64,000 bases of DNA from Diplolepis rosae (lineage: Eukaryota > Arthropoda > Insecta > Hymenoptera > Diplolepididae), in NCBI GenBank assembly GCA_030998225.1, contig JAPYXD010000450.1, positions 682,001 to 746,000 on the forward strand, written 5' to 3'. A program made the translations under genes and the position numbers. Shown one piece after another: positions 46,501 to 58,521 of the stretch; position 1 is the stretch's first letter, and every line of letters starts with the position of its first letter. A model generated the notes under the pieces. That model had not been told where the DNA came from. It searched no databases and was given only the letters and a program-made list of their open reading frames with translations.

Positions 46501-47112
46501 TATATTTTGATTCTGAAAAAATTACTTGAAAGTGACCTAAAAATATGAAATTAAAGATGTTTCATTTGAATTTACATGTGGCTTTTACACTAAATTATAA
46601 GAAAAAAAATTTCCGTTTCCTAATACATATCTGATTCACCAGAAACACTTGATTGAAAAAATCAAAAACTACAGCATGCATGAGGTTTAGCCGTAAACAA
46701 ACCAAAAAAATTAAATACGTGAAAAATTACTTTTTAGATTTAAATTTGTAAACTGTTTATTCCTTAATGATTTTTCTCAATTGTTAATGATTTTATCTTT
46801 TAATATGTTATCTTTTTCAACTTAGAAGATAAAATCATTAATAATTGAGAATTGTCATTAGATAATTAACAGTTTATAAATTTAATCTAAAAATAATTTT
46901 TCACGCATTTAATTTTTCTTAGGTTTTTGGCTAAGCTTCATGTATGCTGTATTTTGATTTTTAATCAAGTGTTTCTGATGAAACAAATACGTAGGAAACG
47001 AAAATTTTTCTTATAATTTGCTGTAAAAACTGCATGTAAATTCAATGAAATATCTTTACTTTCTTATTATTAGTTTACTTTTAAGTCGTTTTTTTAGAAT
47101 CAAAATATGTAT
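46501..47112. mobile_element. Foldback element with ~300-bp arms
   Basis: TATATTTTGATTCT at the left is mirrored at the right (AGAATCAAAATATG). The arms are complementary to an apex near 46810-46830. It adjoins the TA of the preceding Tc1-like element, so one may have inserted at the border of the other. No ORF. Confidence 0.7.
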
Positions 47113-47144
47113 AAGTATAAATTCATTGAAAACTACCCCCCTAA

Positions 47145-47338
47145 ATATGAATTAGTGAGAAGTCGGTCACTAATTTGCTTTAGTGAAAATTTCTACTAAT
47201 CATTAATCAATTTTCACTAAACTTTAGTGAAAAATTGAAAATTACTAAAAGAAAGAGTGAAAAATGACTAACTATTAGTAGAAATTTTCACTAAAGCAAA
47301 ATTAGTGACCGACTTTTCACTAATTTAGATTTAGAGAG
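47145..47338. mobile_element. Palindromic MITE with TTAGTGA-type subterminal repeats
   Basis: About 195 bases with TTAGTGA/TCACTAA repeated many times in both orientations. The ends are CTAAATATGAATTAGTGA and, inverted, CTAAATCTAAATTAGTGA. The frame CTAAAT.T.AATTAGT equals that of the MITE in the hAT arms except for the core motif (ATTAGTGA against ATCAGTCA). Confidence 0.6.
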
Positions 47339-47515
47339 TAAGAACATTCTCAATCCATTTTAATCAAATTTGCAGTTAAATTATTTAAGCGTTCAAAATT
47401 TTAAGCAAACTTTCTTTTAATAAAATTGCTTGATATAATTGTGAAAATAAAAGATTAAAGATATTTTGATGCTTCAGGTGAGAAAAGAAAATTATTAAAA
47501 TACATTCTGAATATA

Positions 47516-48277
47516 TGTATCACGTCCCGCGACGCATTCGAATGTACTATAGGCACAGGCTAGGTCTAGAGAGAAATCTGGGGAAATTACTAAAAGAGAG
47601 AAAACCACCTATTGAAAAGAGAGGTATAACTACGTCACACGCAGCGGGAGACTGCGCAACGAGTGACGTCACCAAAAAATATAATATAAAAAGGACACAC
47701 CGCCAAGGGAAAACTAGTCTTGTGAGCAAAATTAAGTGCGGCAAATTTCTAAAATCTTAAAAGGATTCACAGCGTGAGATACGTGTTTAGTTCAGTTTTC
47801 CGAAGAAACGTGTCCTAAATTCTCCGATTGCACATTCAATCTTTGAAAGGATCTTAGAGTCAGTGTAGAGTGAGATAACTATTCTTGTCCTCCTCACACC
47901 AGTGGGATATTTGTATCTGTCTTCCTCATACCAGTGGGATACCTATTGCTGTCTTCGTTGCACCAGTGGAAGAATCATTCTCTCTCCCACACACCTGTGA
48001 GGATCATTCACAAAAAAGGGACTATTCACAACTCAACAAAGGTAACGAAAATTCTCTCTACTCTTTACCTATTCCCTGTGCCATTGTTTGAATCTTAGTA
48101 AAATTTTAACCTTGTTTGTATCAGTGTTAATTTAAATAAATTCAATTTGTATTACTTTACTAATCACTGTGTTCTGTTCATTGACTTATCCTCATCCCTA
48201 AGCGAGGATCATTCGATCCTAACTTAAAACGAGGAATCTTCGATCAAAGTAAGTATTTACGTACTTGTGACGTAACA
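47516..48277 (+). repeat. 5' LTR of element 2
   Basis: It starts TGTATCACGTCCCG and ends near GTGACGTAACA, partly inverse to the start. A perfect CREB/ATF palindrome TGACGTCA lies at 47664-47671, and TATAAAAAGG follows at 47685. Three ~45-base repeats around CACCAGTGGGA (47895-47970) come after the likely start site. AAAGGTAACG near 48040 and AAAGTAAGT near 48247 are possible splice donors for subgenomic mRNAs. Confidence 0.65.
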
Positions 48278-48291
48278 TACTTCCTTTTTTC

Positions 48292-48309
48292 TGGTGCATC
48301 GGCCGGGAA
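48292..48309 (+). promoter_or_regulatory. Primer binding site, tRNA-Gly
   Basis: TGGTGCATCGGCCGGGAA, 14 bases after the LTR, matches the complement of the tRNA-Gly(GCC) 3' end over its full length. Same primer as element A. Confidence 0.85.
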
Positions 48310-49295
48310 ACACAAGTCAATTGAAATTTAACACATTTATTGTTAATAGTGAATAAATAAATGATTATGAAATATTGTTTCAACTTGAAAACTTAAAATT
48401 TCAATAAAATAGATTTGTTAGATCACAAAGGGATTTGACCTTAAGGCTAACCTTAATGATTTAATAATCAAATCATTTCTTTGAAATTTTATGATTTATA
48501 TAAATTGTTTAAAATAAAATAAGTTTGAAAAATCACGCAGGGATCTGACCTTGAGGCTAACCTAAGTGATTAAGTAACTGATCTTATTTAAAAAATTATT
48601 CTAATTTGTTAACTAAGTTTTGATTTAAGTTAAAACAAACAAAAAAAACAGCACACGAGAGCATAAGTCCCTTTTGGGTACGTTGAACGGTCACCATTGA
48701 TTACGATCATTGGGTAGGGCAAAGTTCGAAGTGCTTGTGATTGTATTGTTTATAACTTTAATTTTAACTCTGTTAAGGAACAAAATATTTTTAATTGCAA
48801 AAAAAGAAAATTGTCCAAGGATTTGTACTCAAGTTAACTTTTCCAATATAATGAAAATAATTCGAATGATCATTGTTATAAACAAATTTGTTTAATTGTT
48901 ATAAACAATTTATAAATAAATAAAATAAATTATTTTAATTTTACATAAAGGGCACATGCAGTTGGTAAAGAATAATATTTTATTATTTTAAGAAATTTAT
49001 TATTAAAAATTATAAATTTACAATCAATTGAGCGATTATTTATTTAATTTAAATATTTGAAATAATTATATTTTTATATCATTATTTTATTTCCAAATGA
49101 AGAAATACAAATTTCATTTCAAATTATATTGTTATTAAAAATAAATAACGAATTAAAAATAAATTTTACTAATCTCATTTTATTTTTCTTAAAAAACAAA
49201 TTTTATATTGCTATAAACAATCGAATAATTAAAAATAACAATAAACAATCTAACACAACGCTCAATACAAAATATTGTAAATTTATAATGACTCA
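48310..49295 (+). repeat. Leader of element 2 with two degenerate hairpin repeats
   Basis: ATCAC.(AAG/GCA)GGGAT.TGACCTTNAGGCTAACCT occurs near 48421 and 48532. Each copy starts ATCAC and ends GTGATT or a close form, so each folds back. The place and design echo the leader repeats of element A. The remainder to the gag ATG is AT-rich. A short upstream ATG (49288) overlaps the gag start. Confidence 0.5.
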
Positions 49296-51158
49296 ATGTC
49301 AAAACCAAATATCCCTTTAGAATCTACCCCGAAAGTTATAACACGTAGTCAAGCTAAACAAGATAGTCAGCTTGCAAAAATAGTAGATTTGAATCAAATG
49401 GGTAATTTAAAAATAAAACCAATTAGAAATGGAGAATATTCAACTGATAATAAATGCCAAAATATCCCTGATCCAATCCCTACAGAACAAGAATTAGATT
49501 ACACTCTTAAGTTAGATGATTCAAGTTTAGACAAGACTCTAATTAATAATCAAAATATATAACGTGAAAATTCAGAAAAAACTAGCGGGTTTCATTCAAG
49601 TTTCTGTCCAGATTTAAGCATTGTAACAGGATCTAGTAATCAAGATCAAACTCTAACGAACGAATTATCTTATTTTGACGAATTCAATTTGCTAAGCTCA
49701 ACAGTAATAACAGTAGATAATAAAACTTTGAAAGAAAGATTGGAAACCTCATTGGCACGCGAATCTATAATTAGTAACAACGATAGTGACGACGACAAAA
49801 GCGACACAGAAGTCATAAATCAGGATAATCCCGTAAGAGTAAATAACGAAGAGATGGCCGCGATCATACCCAATGGCCAGCAGGTATCCTTACGCGATGC
49901 GCTAGAGGTGGTCCCATTGTTCGACGGAAGTAACCTCCCATTGTCACATTTTATTGAGGGTTGCATGGAGGCAAAGGCAATGCTACCGACACCTGCAGCT
50001 CAAGAAAACCTCGCAAGGTTATTAAGAGGTAAATTAACTGGAGAAGCTAGACAATGCATTTTTGGTTCTACTTATACAACAATAGAAGAATTGATAGAAA
50101 AATTGAAAAGAGTATATGCCCCTGCGAAAAGCGTGTACCAGTAACAGGGAGAATTAGGTAATACATTTATGTGGGAAAGAGAAAATGTACTTTCCTATGC
50201 TGCTAGGATAAAAGAAATTGCCGACAAAATCGAAGATGCTCATAGGCTCAATAATAACGGTCAGGTAGATGATAATTTTAAAGTAAACCTTGAACAAGAC
50301 GTAATTCAATGTTTTATACGCGGTTTGCGTCCTGAGTTAGAAATTTGTGTTGAAGAAAAGGATACTTTTAAAGAAGTCATTAGCGACAGTATTCATATAG
50401 AACGAAGATTAGCTGCAAATTCTGCACTACGAAGAAATAAAAACATGGATTATTCGAAAAGTGACGAATTAACTAATAATAAAAATAATAAAACAACCCG
50501 ATTCAACGTAGCACTTGATAACAAAAATATTTGTTTAATTTGTAAAAAACCAGGTCACGCAACTGAAAAATGTTTTCATTTAAGTAAAGCTCAAGATGCA
50601 GTTCTTAATAATAAACAAAAAAATTTTTTGCGTCCTAACCAACAAGGATATAGTAATTTCAATGGTCAAAGAAGTAATAATAATAATAATTTTGCAAGAA
50701 ACAATTACAATAATTTTCCGAATAACAATTATTTAAGAAATAAAAACTATAATTTTAATAACAATAACAATAATAATTTGCAAAATAGAAATAATAATTA
50801 TAGAAGCAATAATAATAATTTTTTACAACAAAGATACAACAATAATAATAATTTTCCTAGAAATTTTTACAATAATAACAATAGTGTTAATAATAATAAT
50901 AGACAATGGAATCCAGGACAGTATAAAAACTTTAACTCAGGACAGTTCCAAAATAGAAATAAATCATATGAAAATAGATTTTTACAGAATAATAACACTC
51001 AACAAAATTTAAATTATACTGAAATAATTTGCAATTACTGTAAAAAACCCGGTCATTTAGTACGAGACTGCAAGATACGACCAAATAGCCAATCACAAAT
51101 AACTCATCAGGAAAACTCCAAAGCTCTCCCCAGCACGGGTGCACTGAGGAAAGCATAA
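49296..51158 (+). pseudogene. gag: gag of element 2, two in-frame stops
   Basis: One frame from ATG 49296 to TAA 51156-51158 (about 620 codons), broken by TAA 49560-49562 and TAA 50142-50144. The second replaces a Leu codon that element A keeps in VYQLQGDLG. Features: TRSQAK near the N-terminus; capsid motifs QVSLRDALE and RGKLTGEARQC; CCHC knuckle CLICKKPGHATEKC (near 50530); a very long Asn-rich tract; a second knuckle CNYCKKPGHLVRDC (near 51030). The end QENSKALPSTGA overlaps pol in the -1 frame. It would form the capsid and bind RNA in the cytoplasm. Confidence 0.85.
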
Positions 51159-53390
51159 ATCGAGAACCACTAGCATCCACTTCTAACGATCATACAACAA
51201 CAACAATAACTATTTCAAAATCAACTTCAATTCCATCAATTATAATATCAACGGAAGCTTTAAAAAACCCAACACACATGATGATTGATACTGGTGCTGC
51301 TCGAAATTTAATTAAACAAAAGGTTCTCAACCCTGAAGTACCAATAAATAGCCAAAACGTATTAAAACTTACAGGAATTAATGATTTACCACTTTACACA
51401 TTAGGACTAGTAAAAATAAACATTTTTGGTTACCCAACAATATTTAACATTATTCCGAATGAAGTCCCAGTAGAAGAAGATGGAGTATTAGGATCAGAAT
51501 TTTTTCAAGATAATAGTGTGAATATAAACTATACTTCAAAATGATTAGAAATTGAGAACCACTGTTACCCTTTTAAATCTACCAATAAATTTACTATTCC
51601 AGCTCGAACAGTTACAACATTTTATGTTAATATAAAAAATACAGAAAAGAGTGAAGGGTATGTACCTCGATTACATATCCAAGATGGCGTCTACGTAGGT
51701 GACGCAGTTATAAAAAAACACAGAGGAAAAGCTTATTTAAAATTTGCAAACACAAATGAAATCCCAATTACATTATCCTTCCCATTAGTTAATTTAGAAG
51801 TCTTTGAAGAACAAGAATGTTATAAACAAATTGAAAATTTAATTAATTTCAAACAAACAAATAACGAGGATTTATCAAGTAAAATATTAAATAACTTTTT
51901 AAAAACTGACAATTCTCTAATTACTTCATGCAAATTTTATAATGTAACAGACGAAGACAGAGTAGAATGTATTAAAAAACTTCTTCGATTAGACCATTTA
52001 AATCAAGATGAATATGAACATGTAGAAAAATTAATTAAAAATAATGCAGACAGATTTCAAATCCCAGGAGAACCACTTAAAGCTACTAATGTAATACAAC
52101 ATTCAATTCCTACTGTAGATGACGCTCCAATTTTTTCAAGCCAATATAGATTTCCCCCAGTTCACAAGGAAGAAATTACAAGACAAGTCGATGAATTATT
52201 AAAAAATAAAATAATCAAGCCCTCACAATCACCATATAACACTCCAGTGTGGATAGTTCCTAAAAAACCTGATTCTCAAGGAAAAATAAAATGAAGAATG
52301 GTTCTTGATTTTCGTAAATTAAATGAAAAAACAATTGGCGATTCGTATCCTTTACCTAATATAAACGATATACTTGATTCCATAGGGTCAGCAAAATATT
52401 TTTCAGTGTTCGATTTAGCTGCCGGTTTTCTCCATATAAAAATGGATCCAAAAGACTCGCATAAAACCGCGTTTTCTACACCTCACGGTCATTACGAATT
52501 CGATAGAATGCCTTTTGGTTTAAAAACTGCACCAGCCACATTTCAGAGATTAATGGATTTAACATTAACTGGATTAATCGGAACGGAACTTTTTGTATAT
52601 CTTGATGACATAGTTATATATACAAATACTTTAGGAGAGCACGAAATTAAATTCAACAATTTAGCAGAAAGACTTCGAAAAGCAAAACTTCACTTACAAC
52701 CAGACAAATGCGAATTTTTACGACCTCAAATAGGATATTTAGGTCATATAATTGATAAAAATGGAGTACGTCCAGATCCAAAAAAGATAATAGCTGTAAA
52801 AAACATTCCAGTCCCAAAAACACAGAAAAATGTTAAACAATTTTTAGGCTTAGCAGGATATTATAGAAGACTTATTGATGGATTTTCAAAAATTGCAAGT
52901 CCTTTAAATCAACTTATGAAAAAAGATACACCTTTTAATTGGACAGAAAAACAACAAGCAGCTTTCGAAATTTTAAAAGCAAAATTATGTGAAGAACCAC
53001 TTTTACAACGACCTGATTTTTCTCAACCTTTTATACTCACAGCAGATGCCTCAGGATTTGCAATAGGAGGTATTTTATCACAAGGTAAAATAGGTAAAGT
53101 AAGCCAATAGCATATGCTTCACGTAGTCTAAGTGATACTGAGAAAAAATATGATACATATGAGAAAGAAGCCCTTGCTATAATATTTTGCGTAACTCATT
53201 TTCGTCCTTATTTGTATGGAAGAAAATTTACTTTAGTGACTGATCACAAACCTCTAGTTTGGTTTCAAAATTCTAAAGACCCTTGTTCACGAGTTTCACG
53301 TTGGAGATTGAAACTCGCAGAATATGATTTTGATGTAATTTACAAAGCAGGAAAAATGAATGTAAATGCAGATGCTCTCTCAAGAAACCC
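51159..53390 (+). pseudogene. pol: pol of element 2: protease, RT, RNase H
   Basis: The frame is -1 to gag and already open inside the gag end. Protease: MMIDTGAARNLI and EDGVLGSEFF, both intact. A TGA stop at 51542-51544 and another at 52292-52294 (Trp to stop just before RMVLDF) interrupt it. [43 protein letters not shown]. RNase [12 protein letters not shown], then a one-base loss near 53097 shifts the frame; it continues as YEKEALAI, TDHKPL and NADALSRNP. All catalytic boxes survive between the breaks. Expected function: cleavage of the polyprotein and reverse transcription in the capsid. Confidence 0.85.
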
Positions 53391-54781
53391 TATTGATAAT
53401 AACAAGGAGAAATCAAAATATTTACAAGTTGACGACAATGATACTTTTATGACTTCCCAAGAAAAAATGTTTTCCAAGAAAACTTTTACAGGAAAAAAAC
53501 AAGAAAACTCTAAAAATGAGGTAAGACCTTCAAAACGAAGAAACTTGAATCCAGAAATCGTACCAGACGACGTAGATCGTTTTAGCGAAATTTCGGAAGC
53601 CCAAATATTAAATATCGACTCAAAAATCCCAGAATATTTCCAGGAATTTCTTAGTGAAGAATTATTTAGTGAGATTGGTAAGAATATTTTAAAATACACA
53701 AATTTATTCAAAAATATGGCTTCAAGACTTATTTTTATGACAATATTTTTACTGAGTTTAATGTTTTCCAAAAAATACGAAAATTTATCATGGAAAACTA
53801 TTACAACAAGAGCTCAAAAGAGAATAGAGCAAGAAAAAGCAAAAAATTTTACCAGAAATAAATATGCAAAAAGGAAGCCGAACAAAAGTAGAATCAGATC
53901 CCGACTCTGATCCTGATTATTTAGATTATTTGAAACAAACTCAAGCAAAAAACAGAAAGAAGAAGAATGCCAAGAAGCCAAAAAATATTAATGAATTTGA
54001 AAACGAAGAAAGTGAGAATTATTTTTCAACCTCAAAAGATGAAATCAACGACATTGAAGAAACCTCACACGAATGAAATTATGAAGGCTTATTAATATTA
54101 ATAATATTAATTAATATTAATATTAATTATGAAGAAAATTGGGAAGAGAATTTTGAAGATGATCTTGAAGACCATTTTGAAAAGAATTTCGAACAGAACT
54201 TTGAAGAAAATTTTGACGACAATCTTAAAGAAAGTTTTGAAGAGAAGTTTGAAGAAAGCCATGAAGAAAAATTGGAAGAAGAATTTGAAGAGCTTTATTT
54301 TGAAGAAAATTTGAGATTAAACCGAAGATCTCAAATAAATTCTGAAAAAACCGATAAATATCATGATAATTATAATCGTCCACCCCCGGAACCTCCTCCT
54401 ATAAACTCTCAAACAGAAAAAATGATAACAAAGAAAAATTTAGTTGAATGTCGCGATCAATTAACTATGCGAAAAGATAATTATGCATATTTTGTTACAA
54501 CAAATGGAACTCCTCGCGACAACGGATCAAAAACTTTAGAAAAACGTGAAACTTTACCAAAATTTAAAAATTTACAAAAGGGAATAGTAAAAGAGATTAA
54601 AAAAGGAAACTACTACCATTTTGCACTTCCAATTGAAGAAGAAACTAAGGACAATTTATCAGAAACTTTAAATAATATAAAATTACCAATTCACTCATTA
54701 CATGAATTATCTCAAAAATTTAAATAACGATCAATTAGTATTTCAAAAACTTCCAGAAATAATCATATATCTTGGGAAGAA
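53391..54781 (+). pseudogene. pol: Extended linker between RNase H and integrase
   Basis: About 450 residues separate NADALSRNP from the integrase zinc finger, in three open pieces. It contains basic stretches (RKKKNAKKPK), an ESDPDSDPDYLDY acidic block, and an acidic tetrapeptide-like repeat (EENF/EEKF/DDNL, nt about 54129-54300). PPPEPPP and RDQLTMRKD follow near 54380-54480. The last two motifs and the acidic block recur in element A, so the linker is an inherited part of this pol lineage. The element 2 version has no GRP AT-hook, unlike A. An in-frame stop lies at 54725-54727. Function unknown; nucleic-acid or chromatin binding is a guess from composition. Confidence 0.65.
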
Positions 54782-55519
54782 GTGAAATCAATTTTCGATT
54801 CAATTTTTTCAAATTCAACTACAAAAATTATAGTTTGCAATGGAATAACTCAATATCCAACAAAGGAACAACGAACTCATTTAATTGAAGAAGATCATTC
54901 TTCAGCATTAGGAGGCCATAAAGGCGTTACAAAAACTTATAGCCGAATTCGCCAAAATTTTTGTTGGGAAAATACGAAAGTAGACATTCAAAAATATATT
55001 CAAGGCTGTTTACAATGTCAACTGAAAAAATTAATCAGAGTTAAAACAAAAAACCCTATGGTAATCACTGACACACCCACTACTGCTTTTGAAAAAATAT
55101 CAATGGACATTGTTGGTCCACTACCTGAAACAAAATCTGGTAACTTATATATTCTAACGATACAAGACAATTTTACCAAATATTCTTTAGCAATACCTCT
55201 TCCTAATCACCAAGCTAGTAAGATAGCAGACGCTTTCGTGAAAAAATTTATTTGCATATTTGGATCACCGAAAGGAGTACTTACTGACCAAGGCAGAGAT
55301 TTTTTAAGTAATTTATTAAAAAGATTAGCAAAACGTTTTAGAATTAAACAATTTCGTACCACAGCTTTTCACCCTCAATCAAACGGGTCATTAGAAATAA
55401 TAAAAGACATTTTTTCAACAATCAAAACAAGAGGACCGGACGCATACAAAAATTTAATTCTCAGTTTACGGCTATCAAATCACATTGTCCTAGCCGACAT
55501 GTTGGATATAATGAACTAG
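54782..55519 (+). pseudogene. pol: Integrase of element 2, C-terminally broken
   Basis: The HHCC zinc finger (H..D/HSSALGGHKGVTKT ... C..CQL) at about residues 35-85 is followed by the DDE core: MDIVGPLP with the first Asp, LTDQGRDF with the second, and QSNGSLE with the Glu, all present. It should insert the DNA copy in the nucleus. A frameshift near 55480 leads to the stop at 55519. In another frame, similarity to Gypsy integrase tails (HVGYNELGTQNTKS) continues to about 55560, up to the start of the glycoprotein. Confidence 0.8.
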
Positions 55520-55638
55520 GAACGCAAAATACAAAAAGTAAATCAATAACTTCAAAAATATACATATGTAATGATAAAACATTGTCCTATTCTTATATTA
55601 CAAAGCAAGCTGCTAATTGGCACCTCCTTTTTCCAGAG

Positions 55639-57667
55639 ATGGGATTACGAGGCTTCCTTTTGGCACTGCTCACTTGCAACTTCAACTGTATAACAACAGT
55701 CTACGCCATCATAGGATTCGATTGCGGTTCAAATCAATCAAATATTACGACATTATCTTTACTAGAGGTAGGAGAATGTGATCTATCTCGATCTCAAGTA
55801 CATGTTGAAAGAACGTATATACAACTTTTACAATTAACTGGATTTTCAAATACAAAAGTAATACAATGCAAAATAGAAATTCGGCGCGCCATCTCTCATT
55901 GTGGTATGCATTCTCACAGTTCCATAGTAGCAAATGGCCACAGTGAATATATACATGATGTTACACGAGATCAATGTAATCAAATGCACACAATAGGAAC
56001 ATTTTTAGTAACCCCTTCTCTTCAGATATCAAAGTTAAAAGTAAACGAAACTTCATTTCATAGCGTTACTTTAGCAGGTTCTGTAACACCTAACGGAGAC
56101 TGTACTGGTACACAATTTTCTGACCCATATGGAACATGGAATAATGTCGTAGTCCAAGCAATATTCAAAATGACTTTACAAGAACATTACGCGACTATTC
56201 ATTTAAATTCAAATAAAATTCAATTAGGATCTGGAATAATATGCACACTTTCAGACACATTCTGTACAGACGTAGAATATGGACAAACATTCTGGGATAC
56301 GTTACCTAATGACGTCTGTAATTTTAACATATATGAAATTATTTATGAAGGACCAGCAAATAAAACATATGACAACACGACAGACAATTCTGAAACCTTT
56401 TATTCTTCAACGACTGAAGATATAACTTTCGTACTAGCTAAAAACAAGAAAACCAGTTTGCAATTACGTTTTAATACAAACCGAACATCCAAAATTATTA
56501 ATTTTTGAAACCAGACCTGGAAATTCATTTTTAGAAAATAAACATTTAGAAGTTCAAAATATGGACATTTTTACATACGTTAACTCTAAATTTATATATG
56601 TGGAACGACATATACGCACTGAAGTAAATAGACTTTATCACGATGATCTTACTTAACGACGCATACTTGAACGGCAAGTTTTTAGAAATACATTAACCTT
56701 AGCAACCCAATCACCAGACGAATTTGCATATCATTTAATGAAAGGCCCAGGATATATGTCAGTAATTGCAGGAGAAGTAGTACATATCGTAAAATGTATA
56801 CCGGTTGAAGTAAACTATCGCAAAACTGAAGAATGTTATCTACAATTACCAATATTTAGAGGAAATCAATCCTTTTTCCTTTCTCCACGAACTCATATAT
56901 TAACAAAATCAGGTATCCAAACAAATTGCAATTCTTTCCTTCCACCAATGTACCTTTTTGGAGAAACCTGGTACAAATTACTTCCAAATCCTGTCGAATC
57001 CATAACACCAACTATAGTTAAACTTCTCACAAAAGCAACCTGGAAATACACAAATCCTTCATCCTTAGCAACAAGTGGCATTTATTCTCAATCTGATCTT
57101 GATAAATTGCGAGATCATATTATGTTTCCAGCAGAAAAACCAATGATTCTAAATTCATTAGCTAGAGAAATAACAGGACATCCAACTATTAATCAAGGAA
57201 TATCATTAACGAATTTATTTAATGAAGATGTAATTGATAAAATTGCTGAATCCGCATGGGGTAGATTTTGGACAATTTTTACAAGTTTTGGAACTACTAG
57301 TGCAGGCCTAATTGGATTAATAATAATAATTAGAGGGATTAAATTGATAGCTGATACCATTATTCATGGATACGCGCTACACAGATTATTTGGATGGTCT
57401 CTCCATCTACTAGGCGCCTTCTGGGATTCGGTCACTAACCTCTTATTACACTTAGGTACCCATCGACCTTCTGGACCTCCTGCTGAGAGTCATCAAGAAC
57501 TGCTAACAGCTTCAGCGCCACAAAGCTCAAAAGAGGCACCTAAAAGTCCATCGTATTACGCAAATACTACTTCAGGTAAAGATCACAATAATACAAACAC
57601 AACTCTTTATCCTCACTCTGAACTAAAAGAAGAACTTAGTAGAACCCACTACTCTATCCAAATCTAA
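55639..57667 (+). pseudogene. env: Envelope glycoprotein resembling chuvirus (Jingchuvirales) G, broken
   Basis: The first ATG after the acceptor-like CTCCTTTTTCCAG (AG at 55635-55636) opens with a hydrophobic signal peptide (MGLRGFLLALL). Then come FDCGS, a Cys-rich ectodomain with several N-x-S/T sites, and FSDPYGTW. Near the C-terminus is a long hydrophobic anchor (SAGLIGLIIIIRGIKLI, about 57300-57350) and a cytoplasmic tail. The pattern resembles glycoproteins of chuviruses, which are known as captured genes in arthropod retroelements. It is unlike the Gypsy/F-type envelope found further downstream. A frameshift near 56490-56510 and a TAA at 56654-56656 break it. In a live virus it would mediate entry. 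The family call rests on motif memory, not a search. Confidence 0.65.
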
Positions 57668-57677
57668 CATCTTCAGA

Positions 57678-58415
57678 ATGTCGCATGTTCCTTTTACAAC
57701 CTTACTAAACAAAATTATTCAACAAAGAGGAGATCCACCCATCATTTATGAGATACTCATTGAACAAACCAATAATAATGAATGTCTATTTCACGTTAAT
57801 TTACAATATAAAAATTATATAATAATGAATAGTGGCAAAGATAAAGAAAATGTAAAGCAAAAGGTAGCACAAAATTTATATAATGCCTTAATCAATGAAT
57901 CAAAGGAAACAAATCAAAACGTCCAACCAAACTCTATTAGTAAAAATTGCAAAAAATTAAACGAAATTTGCACTCAAAATAAATTTGAGTATCCAAAATA
58001 TACAGTATTACGAATAAAAACCTCATCAAAAGACTCAACATACATAGCAATTTGTTTCATTAATAACATTAAACAAATAGGAATAGCAAACTCAATAAAA
58101 ACAGCTAAGGATTTTGCTGCCATAAAAGTTATTAATTCTCTTTCGCATAAAGACGAGAAATGTGAACTACGTTTGATAAACTCACTAGAACATTTGCATG
58201 TAACAATTCAAGAATCATCTATAAACAATCCAAAACCTTCAACGAGTAGCCAAATAACAAAACCTATTACTTCAAATAACAATCGTGATAAAAATACAAA
58301 TTCATATAAAATGAAAACAAATAATAATCATACTGCATCATCTTTCTCTACGAAAAGCTTTAAAAAATGTTTTAAATGCGGATATAGACCTCCCAACCAG
58401 TACAATAAATTCTAA
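57678..58415 (+). CDS. Putative double-dsRBD protein (accessory ORF)
   Basis: An open 245-codon frame whose ATG is one base after an AG (CATCTTCAG|A ATG). Two dsRNA-binding-like domains can be read. Residues about 5-70: LLNKIIQQRG, a P..YE strand, a FHVNLQ strand, then KQKVAQNLYNAL as the last helix. Residues about 93-158: a P.YT strand, IAICFINN, then SIKTAKDFAAIKVINSL, a good match to the S/K-x-AK-xAA helix. A Ser/Asn-rich linker and a C-terminal CFKCG follow. It lies 10 bases after the glycoprotein stop. dsRBD proteins of insect viruses often block Dicer; that role here is inference. It has no in-frame stop, while its neighbours are broken. Confidence 0.65.
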   Translation: MSHVPFTTLLNKIIQQRGDPPIIYEILIEQTNNNECLFHVNLQYKNYIIMNSGKDKENVKQKVAQNLYNALINESKETNQNVQPNSISKNCKKLNEICTQNKFEYPKYTVLRIKTSSKDSTYIAICFINNIKQIGIANSIKTAKDFAAIKVINSLSHKDEKCELRLINSLEHLHVTIQESSINNPKPSTSSQITKPITSNNNRDKNTNSYKMKTNNNHTASSFSTKSFKKCFKCGYRPPNQYNKF

Positions 58416-58521
58416 TGTAAACATTCCATACCGATTCAGGAAATCAACTGCAATGGAGCATTACTACGACGAGCCTACACACGTACCAAGTTACGCAAAG
58501 TAGAAATACAGAACAGACTCC

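Noticed and set aside
54129..54314. Lys-rich ORF in pol linker
   Set aside because: It is a shadow frame of the acidic repeat in the pol reading frame.
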